Assembly (NCBI GenBank): GCA_943323705.2
Contig: CALPIT020000127.1
Coordinates: 1-7,427 of the forward strand
Direction of reading: 5' to 3'
DNA from: Streptomyces griseus
Lineage (GTDB): Bacteria; Bacteroidota; Bacteroidia; Chitinophagales; Chitinophagaceae
Length of the DNA: 7,427 nucleotides
Shown: positions 1 through 6,314 of the stretch, in pieces
Numbering within the stretch: the first letter of the stretch is position 1
Layout of the letters: each line of letters opens with the position of its first letter
The notes under the pieces: model-generated
Databases searched by the model: none
The model's input: only the letters and a program-made list of their open reading frames with translations
What the model was told of the DNA's origin: nothing
Made by a program: the position numbers and the translations under genes

Positions 1-1395
1 GAATGGAACTGCCAATGTTACAGTGTTAGCTGTTTCATTAGACAATGTAAAGCCCAACGCTTTCAGAATAGATTTTACATTCTCTTTATTGTATTTTTTT
101 CCGCTTAATTTTTCTAGATAATCGAAACTGAATTCAACTTTGGTATGGGGCTGTGGATTTGGAAAAATGTCTGTGATATCGCCGGTTATTTTTCCACCGG
201 AAATTTCAGAAATTAACAATGCAGCTCTTTTTAAAACATTCAATGTATTACTGATGTCCACACCCTTTTCAAATCTTGTGGCGGCATCGGTTCTTAACTC
301 ATGTCGCAATGCAGTTTTTCTTACGAAACCTTTGTCAAAACAAGCAGACTCAAGAAATATAGATGTTGTCGTTGCATTCACACCGCTATTCAATCCGCCA
401 TAAACACCTGCTATACACATTGGCTCTTGTTCATTGCAAATCATTAAATCACTGCCACTAAGTTTTCTTTCTTTTTCGTCAAGCGTTTTGAATAATTTTC
501 CTTCTTCAGCAAACTTTACGATGACTTTATTTCCTGAAATTTTACCGGCATCAAATGCATGTAAAGGCTGCCCTGTTTCGTGCAAAATGAAATTGGTAAT
601 GTCTACAATATTGTTGATAGGTCTTAATCCTATACTTTTTAATTTTTGTTGTAGCCATTCTGGGCTATCTGTTACTGTTATGTTTGAAATACTAACCCCA
701 CAGTAACGATTACACGCTTCTGCATTTTCAACAGCAATAGCAATAGGTTGATTAGAAGTATCTGCAATCCAATTGAAATCAAATGGATGTTTTACCACAA
801 AATTGTCTTGACGATGGTAAGATAAATAAGCACAAACATCTCTGGCTACACCCAAATGGCTCATGGCGTCCATTCTGTTTGGCGTCAAACCAATTTCATA
901 AATAATATCTGAATGTGGTTTGTATATTTCTGCTGCAGGCGTACCAACGATTGTATTTTCAGGTAAAACAATAATACCTGAATGATCATTACCCAAGCCG
1001 ATTTCATCTTCAGCACAAATCATGCCTTGACTTTCAACACCACGTATTTTTGATTTTTTTATGGAGAAAGGCTCGCCTCCAATGGGATGAAGTGTACAGC
1101 CAATCGTAGCCACAATAACTTTTTGTCCGGCAGCAACATTTGATGCACCACAAACAATATTCAATAGTTCAGGTTGCCCTACATTAACGGTGGTGATTTT
1201 TAATTTGTCGGCATCTGGATGTTTTTCGCAACTCATCACTTCTCCTACAAAAAGGCCTTTCATGCCACCTTTGATTTCTTCAAATTTTTCCATGCTTTCC
1301 ACCTCAAGACCAATTGAAGTTAATATGCCTGATAAAACTTCAGGTTCAATAGTCACGGGAAGGTATTCACTAAGCCAGTTATATGAAATTGTCAT
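1..1395 (-). CDS. pheT: Phenylalanine--tRNA ligase beta subunit, N-terminal part (cut by window edge)
   Basis: This is the beta chain of the cytoplasmic alpha2beta2 enzyme that charges tRNA-Phe with phenylalanine; the alpha chain (pheS) is not in the window. Translation from the ATG at 1395 gives 465 residues with no stop before the left edge. Bacteroidota PheT is usually about 800 residues, so a little over half is visible. The start MTISYNWLSEYLP is typical of the family. A tRNA-binding OB-fold (EMAP-like) covers about residues 42-150, with HPDADKL at 59-65 and VCGASN at 81-86. NRMDAMSHLGVARD (173-186) follows. The B3/B4 region that hydrolyses mischarged Tyr-tRNA in this family spans about 210-380, with GLRPINNIVDITN (256-268), GQPLHAFD (275-282) and RTDAATRFEKGVD (368-380). 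The B5 domain begins near 402; the catalytic-like core and anticodon-binding end lie outside. It is divergent from dnaB, with its own promoter just upstream. No frameshift or missing motif is seen in the visible part. Confidence 0.97.
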   Translation of the reverse strand, partial: MTISYNWLSEYLPVTIEPEVLSGILTSIGLEVESMEKFEEIKGGMKGLFVGEVMSCEKHPDADKLKITTVNVGQPELLNIVCGASNVAAGQKVIVATIGCTLHPIGGEPFSIKKSKIRGVESQGMICAEDEIGLGNDHSGIIVLPENTIVGTPAAEIYKPHSDIIYEIGLTPNRMDAMSHLGVARDVCAYLSYHRQDNFVVKHPFDFNWIADTSNQPIAIAVENAEACNRYCGVSISNITVTDSPEWLQQKLKSIGLRPINNIVDITNFILHETGQPLHAFDAGKISGNKVIVKFAEEGKLFKTLDEKERKLSGSDLMICNEQEPMCIAGVYGGLNSGVNATTTSIFLESACFDKGFVRKTALRHELRTDAATRFEKGVDISNTLNVLKRAALLISEISGGKITGDITDIFPNPQPHTKVEFSFDYLEKLSGKKYNKENVKSILKALGFTLSNETANTVTLAVPF

Positions 1396-1417
1396 TGATT
1401 GTTCAGATTTTTCAGCG

Positions 1418-1449
1418 CAAAGATAGTTTTTTAGGATTTAGCACGTAAA
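1418..1449 (-). promoter_or_regulatory. Predicted Bacteroidota-type promoter of pheT
   Basis: Read on the minus strand, TATCTTTG (1425-1418) matches the Bacteroidota -7 consensus TAnnTTTG exactly. TTTA (1449-1446), one base off the -33 consensus TTTG, lies 20 bp upstream, within the usual spacing. Transcription would begin near 1412, giving a leader of about 15-20 nt before the ATG at 1395. The leader has no clear Shine-Dalgarno, which is normal in this phylum. The elements are seen directly; their use as a promoter is inferred. Confidence 0.6.
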
Positions 1450-1557
1450 TAATGAATGTTGGAGTTAATAAAAATATCAATTTGTAATTTTTACATTCAA
1501 AACAAGTTTTTTTTAAAACAAAAAAGTGAACAAAAAATTGGCGATTTTCTTTTTCAA

Positions 1558-1663
1558 TGTGAATATTTTTCGTCACTTTAGTAGGCTATTCGATAAAATT
1601 GTGGTTAACCCTGTTTATAAGCCGTGGATAAACTACATTCGCATGTGAATAGCCTGTGGAAAA
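1558..1663. other. Cluster of DnaA-box-like 9-mers; candidate oriC or DnaA-controlled region
   Basis: The DnaA box TTATCCACA reads TGTGGATAA on its other strand. Against TGTGGATAA the plus strand shows TGTGAATAT (1558-1566, 7/9), TGTGGTTAA (1600-1608, 8/9), TGTTTATAA (1612-1620, 7/9), CGTGGATAA (1623-1631, 8/9), TGTGAATAG (1644-1652, 7/9) and TGTGGAAAA (1655-1663, 8/9). All point the same way. The last five start 12, 11, 21 and 11 bp apart, close to whole helical turns. An AT-rich tract that could serve as an unwinding element lies directly to the left, and the flanking genes point away from the cluster. No box is a perfect match, and 7/9 matches are common by chance in AT-rich DNA, so origin function is inference. 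The alternative is DnaA-linked control of dnaB, or chance. Confidence 0.4.
1583..1655. repeat. 9-bp inverted repeat bracketing central DnaA-like boxes
   Basis: AGGCTATTC at 1583-1591 is the exact reverse complement of GAATAGCCT at 1647-1655. The 55 bp between the arms hold three of the DnaA-box-like sites, and the right arm overlaps the end of a fourth. The loop is too long for a terminator. The arms could be a protein-binding pair, part of an origin architecture, or coincidence. Confidence 0.45.
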
Positions 1664-1784
1664 ACCGTAACGATACCCTTTGCCTTCTGAAATTTCTTTT
1701 ATCATAAGTCATTTGAAATTACCTTAGATAATTCAGCGCCAATCGGTATTATAAATTGAATTAAGTAATCAATCATTATATAAA

Positions 1785-3353
1785 ATGGAATTAACCAATA
1801 TAAATAAAGACAAAAAATTTAGAAGAAAGCCAACAGCGGATATGAACACGATGATGTTTGGAAAAATTCCACCACAATCCAAAGAGTTGGAAGAGGCCAT
1901 CCTTGGAGCCATCATGTTGGAGAAAAGTGCATTTGATGTGGCTGTTGAGATATTGAAACCTCAGTGCTTTTATTTGGAAGCACACCAACGTATTTTTCAA
2001 GCCATGCAAAGTTTGGCAAATAAAAGTATGCCGATTGATTTGCTAACTGTAGTAGAGGAACTCAGAACCAGAGAAGATCTGGAATTTGTAGGTGGTCCTT
2101 ATTATGTAACCAAGCTGACCAATTCGGTTGTATCTTCTGCCAATATTGAACATCATGCCAGAATTGTAGTACAGAAATTTATTCAAAGAGAACTCATCAG
2201 AATCAGCGGTGAAATTATTACTGAAGCCTATGAAGACAGCACCGATGTGTTTGATATGCTGGATTCTGCCGAAGGAAAATTATTTGAAATCACCAACAAT
2301 CACTTAAGAAGAAACTTCGATGATATTGATACGGTAATCATGAAAACGATTACCAAGATTGATGAAATGCGCAACCGCCAGGAAGACATAACTGGTGTTC
2401 CTACAGGGTTTCCTACTTTGGATAAAGTCACTTACGGTTGGCAGAGTACAGATTTAATCATTCTTGCGGCAAGACCTTCGGTGGGTAAAACTGCATTTGC
2501 GCTTAACCTTGCCCGTAGTGCAGCCTTACATCCTACCAAACCCACACCAGTAGCCTTTTTTAGCTTGGAGATGAGCAGTTCTCAATTGGTAACTCGTATC
2601 CTAAGTGCTGAAAGTGAAATTTTATTGGAAAAAATTTCAAGAGGAAAATTGGAAGATCATGAAATGAAACAATTGTACAAAAAAGGGATTGAGCGATTGA
2701 GCAAAGCACCGATTTATATTGATGATTCCGCTGCATTGAATATTTTCGAACTCAGAGCAAAATGTCGTAGACTAAAAAACAAATACAATGTTGGTTTGAT
2801 CATTATAGATTACTTACAGTTGATGAGCGGCTCTGCTGATAAGAACAGCAATCGTGAACAGGAAATCAGTAAAATTTCTAGAGACCTTAAAAGTTTGGCT
2901 AAAGAATTACAAGTACCGATAATCGCACTTTCACAGTTGAGTCGTGAGGTAGAAAGAAGGAAAGAAGGCAACAAAGTACCACAGTTGAGTGATTTGAGAG
3001 AATCGGGTGCGATTGAGCAAGATGCTGATATGGTAATGTTCTTATACAGACCGGAATATCACGACATCACTTCTAATGAAATGGGAGAGAGCAACAAAGG
3101 AGATACGTATGTAAAAATTGCCAAGCATAGAAATGGTAGTTTGGAAAACATCAAATTGAAAGCACAATTACATATACAGAAATTCATTGAAGAAGAAGGT
3201 GCTCAGGATTTCATGAACAATCCAACTCCGAGTGGTGGAGGCAATTGGCGTCCAGTTTCAGAAGCAGGAGGCGGTGATGCTAAAATGTTTATACAAAAAG
3301 GTTCTAAAATGAATGATGAAGAATATGAGGATGATGAACCTAGTCCATTTTAA
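1785..3353 (+). CDS. dnaB: Replicative DNA helicase DnaB
   Basis: This is the hexameric ATP-dependent 5'-3' helicase that unwinds the replication fork and recruits primase. It has 522 residues, somewhat longer than the 471 of E. coli DnaB; the excess is an N-terminal leader of about 25 residues and a C-terminal tail. The DnaB N-terminal domain covers about 28-130, a linker about 175-210, and the RecA-like motor about 205-470. Motifs seen are Walker A ARPSVGKT (229-236), SLEMS (260-264) with the expected catalytic Glu262, Walker B IIIDYLQLM (339-347), ALSQLSR (381-387), DLRESGAIEQDADMV (403-417), and KHRNG (447-451) with the probable arginine finger Arg449. DnaB often hosts inteins; none is present and Walker A is continuous. 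Residues 473-522 form a Gly-, Asn- and acid-rich tail ending DDEPSPF. The ATG at 1785 was chosen because it is the most upstream in-frame start; the ATG for Met20 (1842) is an alternative just before the conserved domain. It is followed by rsmE after 18 bp, so co-transcription is likely. Confidence 0.97.
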   Translation: MELTNINKDKKFRRKPTADMNTMMFGKIPPQSKELEEAILGAIMLEKSAFDVAVEILKPQCFYLEAHQRIFQAMQSLANKSMPIDLLTVVEELRTREDLEFVGGPYYVTKLTNSVVSSANIEHHARIVVQKFIQRELIRISGEIITEAYEDSTDVFDMLDSAEGKLFEITNNHLRRNFDDIDTVIMKTITKIDEMRNRQEDITGVPTGFPTLDKVTYGWQSTDLIILAARPSVGKTAFALNLARSAALHPTKPTPVAFFSLEMSSSQLVTRILSAESEILLEKISRGKLEDHEMKQLYKKGIERLSKAPIYIDDSAALNIFELRAKCRRLKNKYNVGLIIIDYLQLMSGSADKNSNREQEISKISRDLKSLAKELQVPIIALSQLSREVERRKEGNKVPQLSDLRESGAIEQDADMVMFLYRPEYHDITSNEMGESNKGDTYVKIAKHRNGSLENIKLKAQLHIQKFIEEEGAQDFMNNPTPSGGGNWRPVSEAGGGDAKMFIQKGSKMNDEEYEDDEPSPF

Positions 3354-3371
3354 TTAAACATTGCAGATAAG

Positions 3372-4073
3372 ATGTCATTGCCACTTTTTTTTCTTGAAAC
3401 TATCGATGAACAACAATCCACATTGGTGTTAAGCGAAGAAGCGTCTAAGCATATTGTACAGGTGTTGCGTATGACTATAGGAGAGCGTCTACAGTTGACC
3501 GATGGTAAAGGACTTATACTTACTAGTGAAATCAGCAATGATCACAAAAAAAGCTGTACAGTAAAAAGAATCTCAATAGAAAAAATATCTGCGCCTCAAA
3601 AACAAATTACCATTGCCATTTCTTTAGTAAAAAATGCTTCACGATTTGAGTGGTTTCTCGAAAAAGCAACAGAAATAGGTGTTACCACAATCATACCGCT
3701 AATTTGCAGCAGAACGGAAAAGCAACATTTTCGTTTCGACAGAATGAAAGGAATCATTACTAGTGCCATGTTGCAATCTCATCAAGCTTGGATGCCAGTT
3801 TTGCATGAGCCCATTTCTTTTGAAAAGCTGATTCTTACTGATAAAAGTGATTCTAAATTCATTGCACATTGCGAGAGTGATGACAAAAAAAATCATCTCA
3901 AAGTCATTCCAAAATCATCATCTTCAATCATGCTAATTGGTCCTGAAGGCGATTTTACGCCTACAGAAATTGAGCTTGCGTTGAAACATAATTTTATACC
4001 AGTATCCTTGGGAGAGAATAGATTGCGAACAGAAACAGCAGGAATGGTAGCAGTTACTTTATTGAACAATTAA
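3372..4073 (+). CDS. rsmE: 16S rRNA (uracil(1498)-N3)-methyltransferase RsmE
   Basis: RsmE is an S-adenosylmethionine-dependent SPOUT methyltransferase that methylates N3 of U1498 in the decoding region of 16S rRNA in the assembled small subunit. The 233 residues match the usual family length of about 230-250. The N-terminal PUA-like RNA-binding domain spans about 1-70 (MSLPLFF, then EEASKHIVQVLRMTIGERLQLTDG). The SPOUT domain follows, with SLVKNASRFEWFLEKATEIGV (84-104), IIPLICSRTEK (107-117), LIGPEGDFTPTEIELA (188-203) and the cofactor-binding knot LGENRLRTETAG (213-224). The family GPEG and LR-ETA motifs are intact. The start lies 18 bp after the dnaB stop, so it probably shares the dnaB transcript. 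Its TAA stop overlaps the stop of the convergent terC gene in one TTAA, leaving no room for a separate terminator. Confidence 0.96.
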   Translation: MSLPLFFLETIDEQQSTLVLSEEASKHIVQVLRMTIGERLQLTDGKGLILTSEISNDHKKSCTVKRISIEKISAPQKQITIAISLVKNASRFEWFLEKATEIGVTTIIPLICSRTEKQHFRFDRMKGIITSAMLQSHQAWMPVLHEPISFEKLILTDKSDSKFIAHCESDDKKNHLKVIPKSSSSIMLIGPEGDFTPTEIELALKHNFIPVSLGENRLRTETAGMVAVTLLNN

Positions 4074-4864
4074 TCTACATTGATATTATCTGCCTCATTG
4101 ATTTGAGGTTCATTTAATTCTACAGTGTTTTTGTTGGAACGCTTCATCATAATCATGTTTAACACTTCTACGGTAAAAGAGAAAGCCATTCCGAAGTAGA
4201 TATAATTTTTTAAATGTAAGGCTTCCGCTTTTTCAGAATCCCAACCTTCTATAACCAAACTCAAACCAATCATAACTAGAAATGATAATGCCAACATTTT
4301 TAAAGTCGGATGCTGGTGTATGAACGATGATATTTTTGGACTGAATAAAAACATAATAATCATGGCAATCACTACAGCTGCAATCATGATTTCAAGATGT
4401 TTGGCAGTTCCCCCTGCAGTAATAATACTATCGAAAGAAAACACGGCATCAATTAGCATGATTTGAGATACTGCCATAGAAAAAGATAACGCCGTTTTTT
4501 TTGAGCCATTTGCATTTGGATTTTCACCTTCCAATTTTTCGTGAATTTCCATCACTGACTTGTAAATTAAAAATAAACCTCCGGCGAGCATTACCAAACT
4601 TGCCAAATCAAAGCCTTTACCCATAACCGTGAACAATGCATTTCCTTTTTGAGACAAGAGCCAACTTAAACCAAATAATAATAACGAGCGGGATATCATA
4701 CCTGTTATCATCCATACTCTTCTGGCTTTGATTTCTTCTTTAGTCGTTTTTAATCTGTTGATGATGATGCTTACAAAAATGACATTATCAATTCCCAGTA
4801 CAATTTCCAATACAACGAGAACAATAAAACTGATTAAACTTTCTGTGGTGAGTAAATGCTCCAT
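4070..4864 (-). CDS. TerC family integral membrane protein (YgdQ-like), probable metal-ion transporter
   Basis: This is a 264-residue inner-membrane protein of the TerC family with about seven hydrophobic segments (roughly 8-31, 52-70, 88-103, 130-150, 158-176, 188-207, 220-240). Family hallmarks are EIVLGIDNVIFVSI (20-33), GGLFLIYKSVMEIHE (95-109), QIMLIDAVFSFDSIITAGG (134-152) and HPTLKMLALSFLVMIG (185-200). The acidic residues Glu20, Asp26, Asp139 and Asp145 sit inside membrane segments, as expected for cation handling. Layout and motifs resemble E. coli YgdQ more closely than the tellurite-resistance TerC itself, and no CBS or CorC-like domain follows. Alx and the Bacillus TerC relatives MeeF and MeeY have been linked to manganese export, so a Mn(2+) role is plausible but not shown here. 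The last 24 residues are polar and probably cytoplasmic. It lies 3 bp after the pyrD stop, so it is probably co-transcribed and translationally coupled. Tellurite resistance should not be assumed, since no other ter genes are present. Confidence 0.93.
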   Translation of the reverse strand: MEHLLTTESLISFIVLVVLEIVLGIDNVIFVSIIINRLKTTKEEIKARRVWMITGMISRSLLLFGLSWLLSQKGNALFTVMGKGFDLASLVMLAGGLFLIYKSVMEIHEKLEGENPNANGSKKTALSFSMAVSQIMLIDAVFSFDSIITAGGTAKHLEIMIAAVVIAMIIMFLFSPKISSFIHQHPTLKMLALSFLVMIGLSLVIEGWDSEKAEALHLKNYIYFGMAFSFTVEVLNMIMMKRSNKNTVELNEPQINEADNINVD

Positions 4865-4867
4865 GAA

Positions 4868-5890
4868 TTATTTCTTTATTCCTTTTATGATATTTTTTAC
4901 TATGGCAGGTCCTTCATATATAAAGCCTGTCCATACTTGCACCAACGTAGCACCTGCTTTTATTTTTGCTGATGCTTGTTGAGGCGTAAAGATACCGCCA
5001 CTTCCGATGATAAATAATTTTCCTTCGGTTTTTTCATGGATATATTTTACCAAGGCTGTACTTTTTTCAAGGATGGGTAATCCGCTTAATCCACCCAAAC
5101 CGATTTTTTCAATTTCAGTTGCAGGTGTATTTAAATCATTTCTGTCAATGGTTGTGTTTGAAACAATCAAGCCGTCGAGATGTATTTCTTTCCATAAATC
5201 AATGATGTCGTCAACTTGCTCGAAAGAAAGATCTGGTGCTATTTTTAATAAAATTGATTTTTGCTTTGGATTGTTTTTTTGAAGAATGGCAAAGATTTGT
5301 TTTAGGCTGTCTTTTTCTTGTAAGGCACGCAATCCCGGTGTATTTGGACTGCTCACATTCACTACAAAATAATCTGCATCTTGATAAAGCGCTTTGAAAC
5401 AAATTTCATAATCTTTCCAGGCCTCATCATTGGGAGTTGATTTGTTTTTGCCAATATTACCACCGATGATGAGTTTGCTATTGGGATTGTTTTTTCTCCA
5501 GATTGAAAGTCTTTTGCTTATAACTTCAGCACCTTCATTATTGAAACCCATTCTGTTGATTAAGGCTTTGTCTTCAGGCAAGCGGAACAATCTAGGTTTG
5601 TCATTTCCATCCTGTGGTTTTGGCGTTACGGTGCCGATTTCCACAAATCCAAATCCTAAGGTTTCCAGTTCAGTAAGGTATTTGGCGTTTTTATCAAAAC
5701 CGGCTCCAAGCCCAACTGGATTTGTAAACTCAAGTTTCATAGCCTTTACAGGCATTTCGGCGGCATAAATTTTCCTGATGATGATTCTAAATAATCCAAT
5801 TTTACAAATGGCTTTTAATGCATTCATCGAAAAATAATGAACCTTTTCTGCATCGAAGAAGAATAGTATGTTACGGAGTAGGTTGTACAT
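4868..5890 (-). CDS. pyrD: Dihydroorotate dehydrogenase (quinone), class 2
   Basis: PyrD oxidises dihydroorotate to orotate, the fourth step of de novo UMP synthesis, and passes electrons through FMN to membrane quinone, probably menaquinone here. The 340 residues match the class 2 length (E. coli 336). The N-terminal 40 residues (MYNLLRNILFFFDAEKVHYF...) form the amphipathic membrane-associated helices that define class 2. The TIM barrel follows, with NPVGLGAGFDKN (57-68), EIGTVTPKPQDGN (84-96), INRMGFNN (111-118), VNVSSPNTPGLR (177-188) carrying the catalytic serine of class 2 enzymes, LLKIAPDL (214-221), VSNTTIDR (243-250), GGLSG (266-270), and the FMN-phosphate site IIGSGGI (294-300) with VQVWTGFIYEGP (317-328). 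Serine in the SSPNTPG motif excludes class 1, which uses cysteine. The start fits the family N-terminus. It is first in a pair with terC and divergent from the thiolase gene across the repeat cluster. Confidence 0.97.
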   Translation of the reverse strand: MYNLLRNILFFFDAEKVHYFSMNALKAICKIGLFRIIIRKIYAAEMPVKAMKLEFTNPVGLGAGFDKNAKYLTELETLGFGFVEIGTVTPKPQDGNDKPRLFRLPEDKALINRMGFNNEGAEVISKRLSIWRKNNPNSKLIIGGNIGKNKSTPNDEAWKDYEICFKALYQDADYFVVNVSSPNTPGLRALQEKDSLKQIFAILQKNNPKQKSILLKIAPDLSFEQVDDIIDLWKEIHLDGLIVSNTTIDRNDLNTPATEIEKIGLGGLSGLPILEKSTALVKYIHEKTEGKLFIIGSGGIFTPQQASAKIKAGATLVQVWTGFIYEGPAIVKNIIKGIKK

Positions 5891-5897
5891 GGTTTGG

Positions 5898-5905
5898 CAA
5901 AATTA
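5898..5905 (-). promoter_or_regulatory. Predicted -7 promoter element of pyrD
   Basis: On the minus strand TAATTTTG (5905-5898) matches the Bacteroidota -7 consensus TAnnTTTG exactly. No good -33 TTTG is seen at 19-23 bp; the corresponding stretch is C-rich. Only 7 bp separate the element from the pyrD ATG at 5890, so initiation here would give an almost leaderless mRNA. In AT-rich DNA a chance match is possible. Confidence 0.35.
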
Positions 5906-5941
5906 AATGAGTTGGGGGAGAATTTGGGGTTTAAAGTTTAA

Positions 5942-6176
5942 GGGTTTAAAACGCTTCGCTGGTTTAATGGTTGTTGTGCCGTTGAAGGTCTCTGACAGAG
6001 TTGAAAGAGTTGGTTAAATGTTTAAGGGTTTAAGTCGCTTCGCTAGTTTAATGGTTGGTATGTGGGTGAATGTCTCTGACCGAGTTGAAAGAGTTGGTGA
6101 AATGTTTATGGGTTTAAAACGCTTCGCTGGTTTAATGGTTGTTGTGCCGTCGAAGGTCTCTGACAGAATAGAGAGA
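5942..6176 (+). repeat. 84-bp direct tandem repeat, three copies (third partial)
   Basis: Units begin with GGGTTTAA at 5942, 6026 and 6110, exactly 84 bp apart. Each carries the core CGCTTCGCTGGTTTAATGG (CGCTAG in the second) and then a CTCTGACAGAG-like palindrome (5990-6000, 6074-6084 as CTCTGACCGAG, 6158-6168 degraded at its end), followed in the first two by GTTGAAAGAGTTGG. Units 1 and 3 are nearly identical over their first 65 or so bases, while unit 2 is more diverged in the middle. Unit 3 loses the pattern after about 6166. The array is preceded by a short run of GTTTAA words at 5929-5949. Its position between two divergent genes argues against a terminator. Confidence 0.9.
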
Positions 6177-6205
6177 ACCCTTAAACCAGCGAAGCGAATT
6201 AAACC
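6111..6205. repeat. Long imperfect inverted repeat (hairpin or cruciform)
   Basis: Bases 6111-6140 pair with 6176-6205. By eye 27 of 30 positions are complementary, with a 35-base loop. The longest perfect stretch is CGCTTCGCTGGTTTAA against TTAAACCAGCGAAGCG (16 bp). The stem forms where the last 84-bp unit meets the first inverted 26-bp unit. No U-run follows, and no gene end is nearby on either strand, so it is not a standard intrinsic terminator. Confidence 0.75.
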
Positions 6206-6288
6206 ATTCAACCAGCGCAGCGTTTTAAACCGTTAAACCAGCGAAGCGACTTAAACCATTCAACCAGCGAAGCGAATCAAACCATTTG
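6185..6288 (-). repeat. 26-bp tandem repeat, four copies, inverted relative to the 84-bp array
   Basis: Units start with ACCAGCG at 6185, 6211, 6237 and 6263, exactly 26 bp apart. The consensus is ACCAGCGAAGCG, then a 5-base variable stretch (AATTA, TTTTA, ACTTA, AATCA), then AACC and ATTCA or GTTAA. The second unit has GCGCAGCG in place of GCGAAGCG. The core is the reverse complement of the CGCTTCGCTGGT core of the 84-bp units, so both arrays derive from one element. An extra half-unit, AACCCTTAA, precedes the first copy at 6176-6184. Confidence 0.9.
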
Positions 6289-6314
6289 ACCTCCAACAAC
6301 AATCATTCGTTAAT

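Larger units (their letters stand above)
1396..1784. other. Divergent AT-rich intergenic region between pheT and dnaB
   Basis: This 389-bp gap separates two genes transcribed away from each other. About 1396-1450 holds the pheT promoter. About 1460-1560 is very AT-rich, with A and T runs including eight T in a row at 1507-1514. About 1558-1663 holds the DnaA-box-like cluster. About 1665-1784 should contain the dnaB promoter, but no exact TAnnTTTG is seen there; the nearest are TACCCTTTG at 1674-1682, with one extra base, and GTCATTTG at 1708-1715, with two mismatches. No tRNA, small ORF with homology or recognisable riboswitch is seen. Confidence 0.7.

Noticed and set aside
140..1426. Plus-strand open frames of 78-90 codons at 140-403, 434-706 and 1190-1426
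   Set aside because: They are antisense to pheT, whose frame carries conserved motifs throughout. The peptides have no recognisable features.
1506..1519. GTTTTTTTTAAAAC as a small hairpin
   Set aside because: It is only a 5-bp A/T-rich stem with a four-base loop, expected by chance in this AT-rich gap.
1785..3353. Intein in dnaB
   Set aside because: DnaB is a frequent intein host, but all motor motifs are continuous and the length is accounted for by terminal extensions.
4070..4864. Tellurite resistance determinant
   Set aside because: The protein belongs to the TerC family, but no terB, terD, terE or terZ neighbours are present, and it is closest in layout to YgdQ. The housekeeping pyrD partner does not suggest a resistance island.
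6111..6205. Hairpin as an intrinsic transcription terminator
   Set aside because: The flanking genes diverge, so no gene ends nearby, and no T-run follows the stem on either strand.
6014..6236. Overlapping open frames on both strands (about 65-72 codons) inside the repeat cluster
   Set aside because: They are read directly from the 84-bp and 26-bp repeats. Because 84 is a multiple of three the frames stay open through the direct array, giving peptides such as repeated AKRFKP and RFAGLMV with no domain character. They look spurious.
6185..6288. CRISPR-like appearance of the regularly spaced 26-bp units
   Set aside because: The units abut with no room for spacers; variable stretches are only about 5 bases, and no cas genes are in view.
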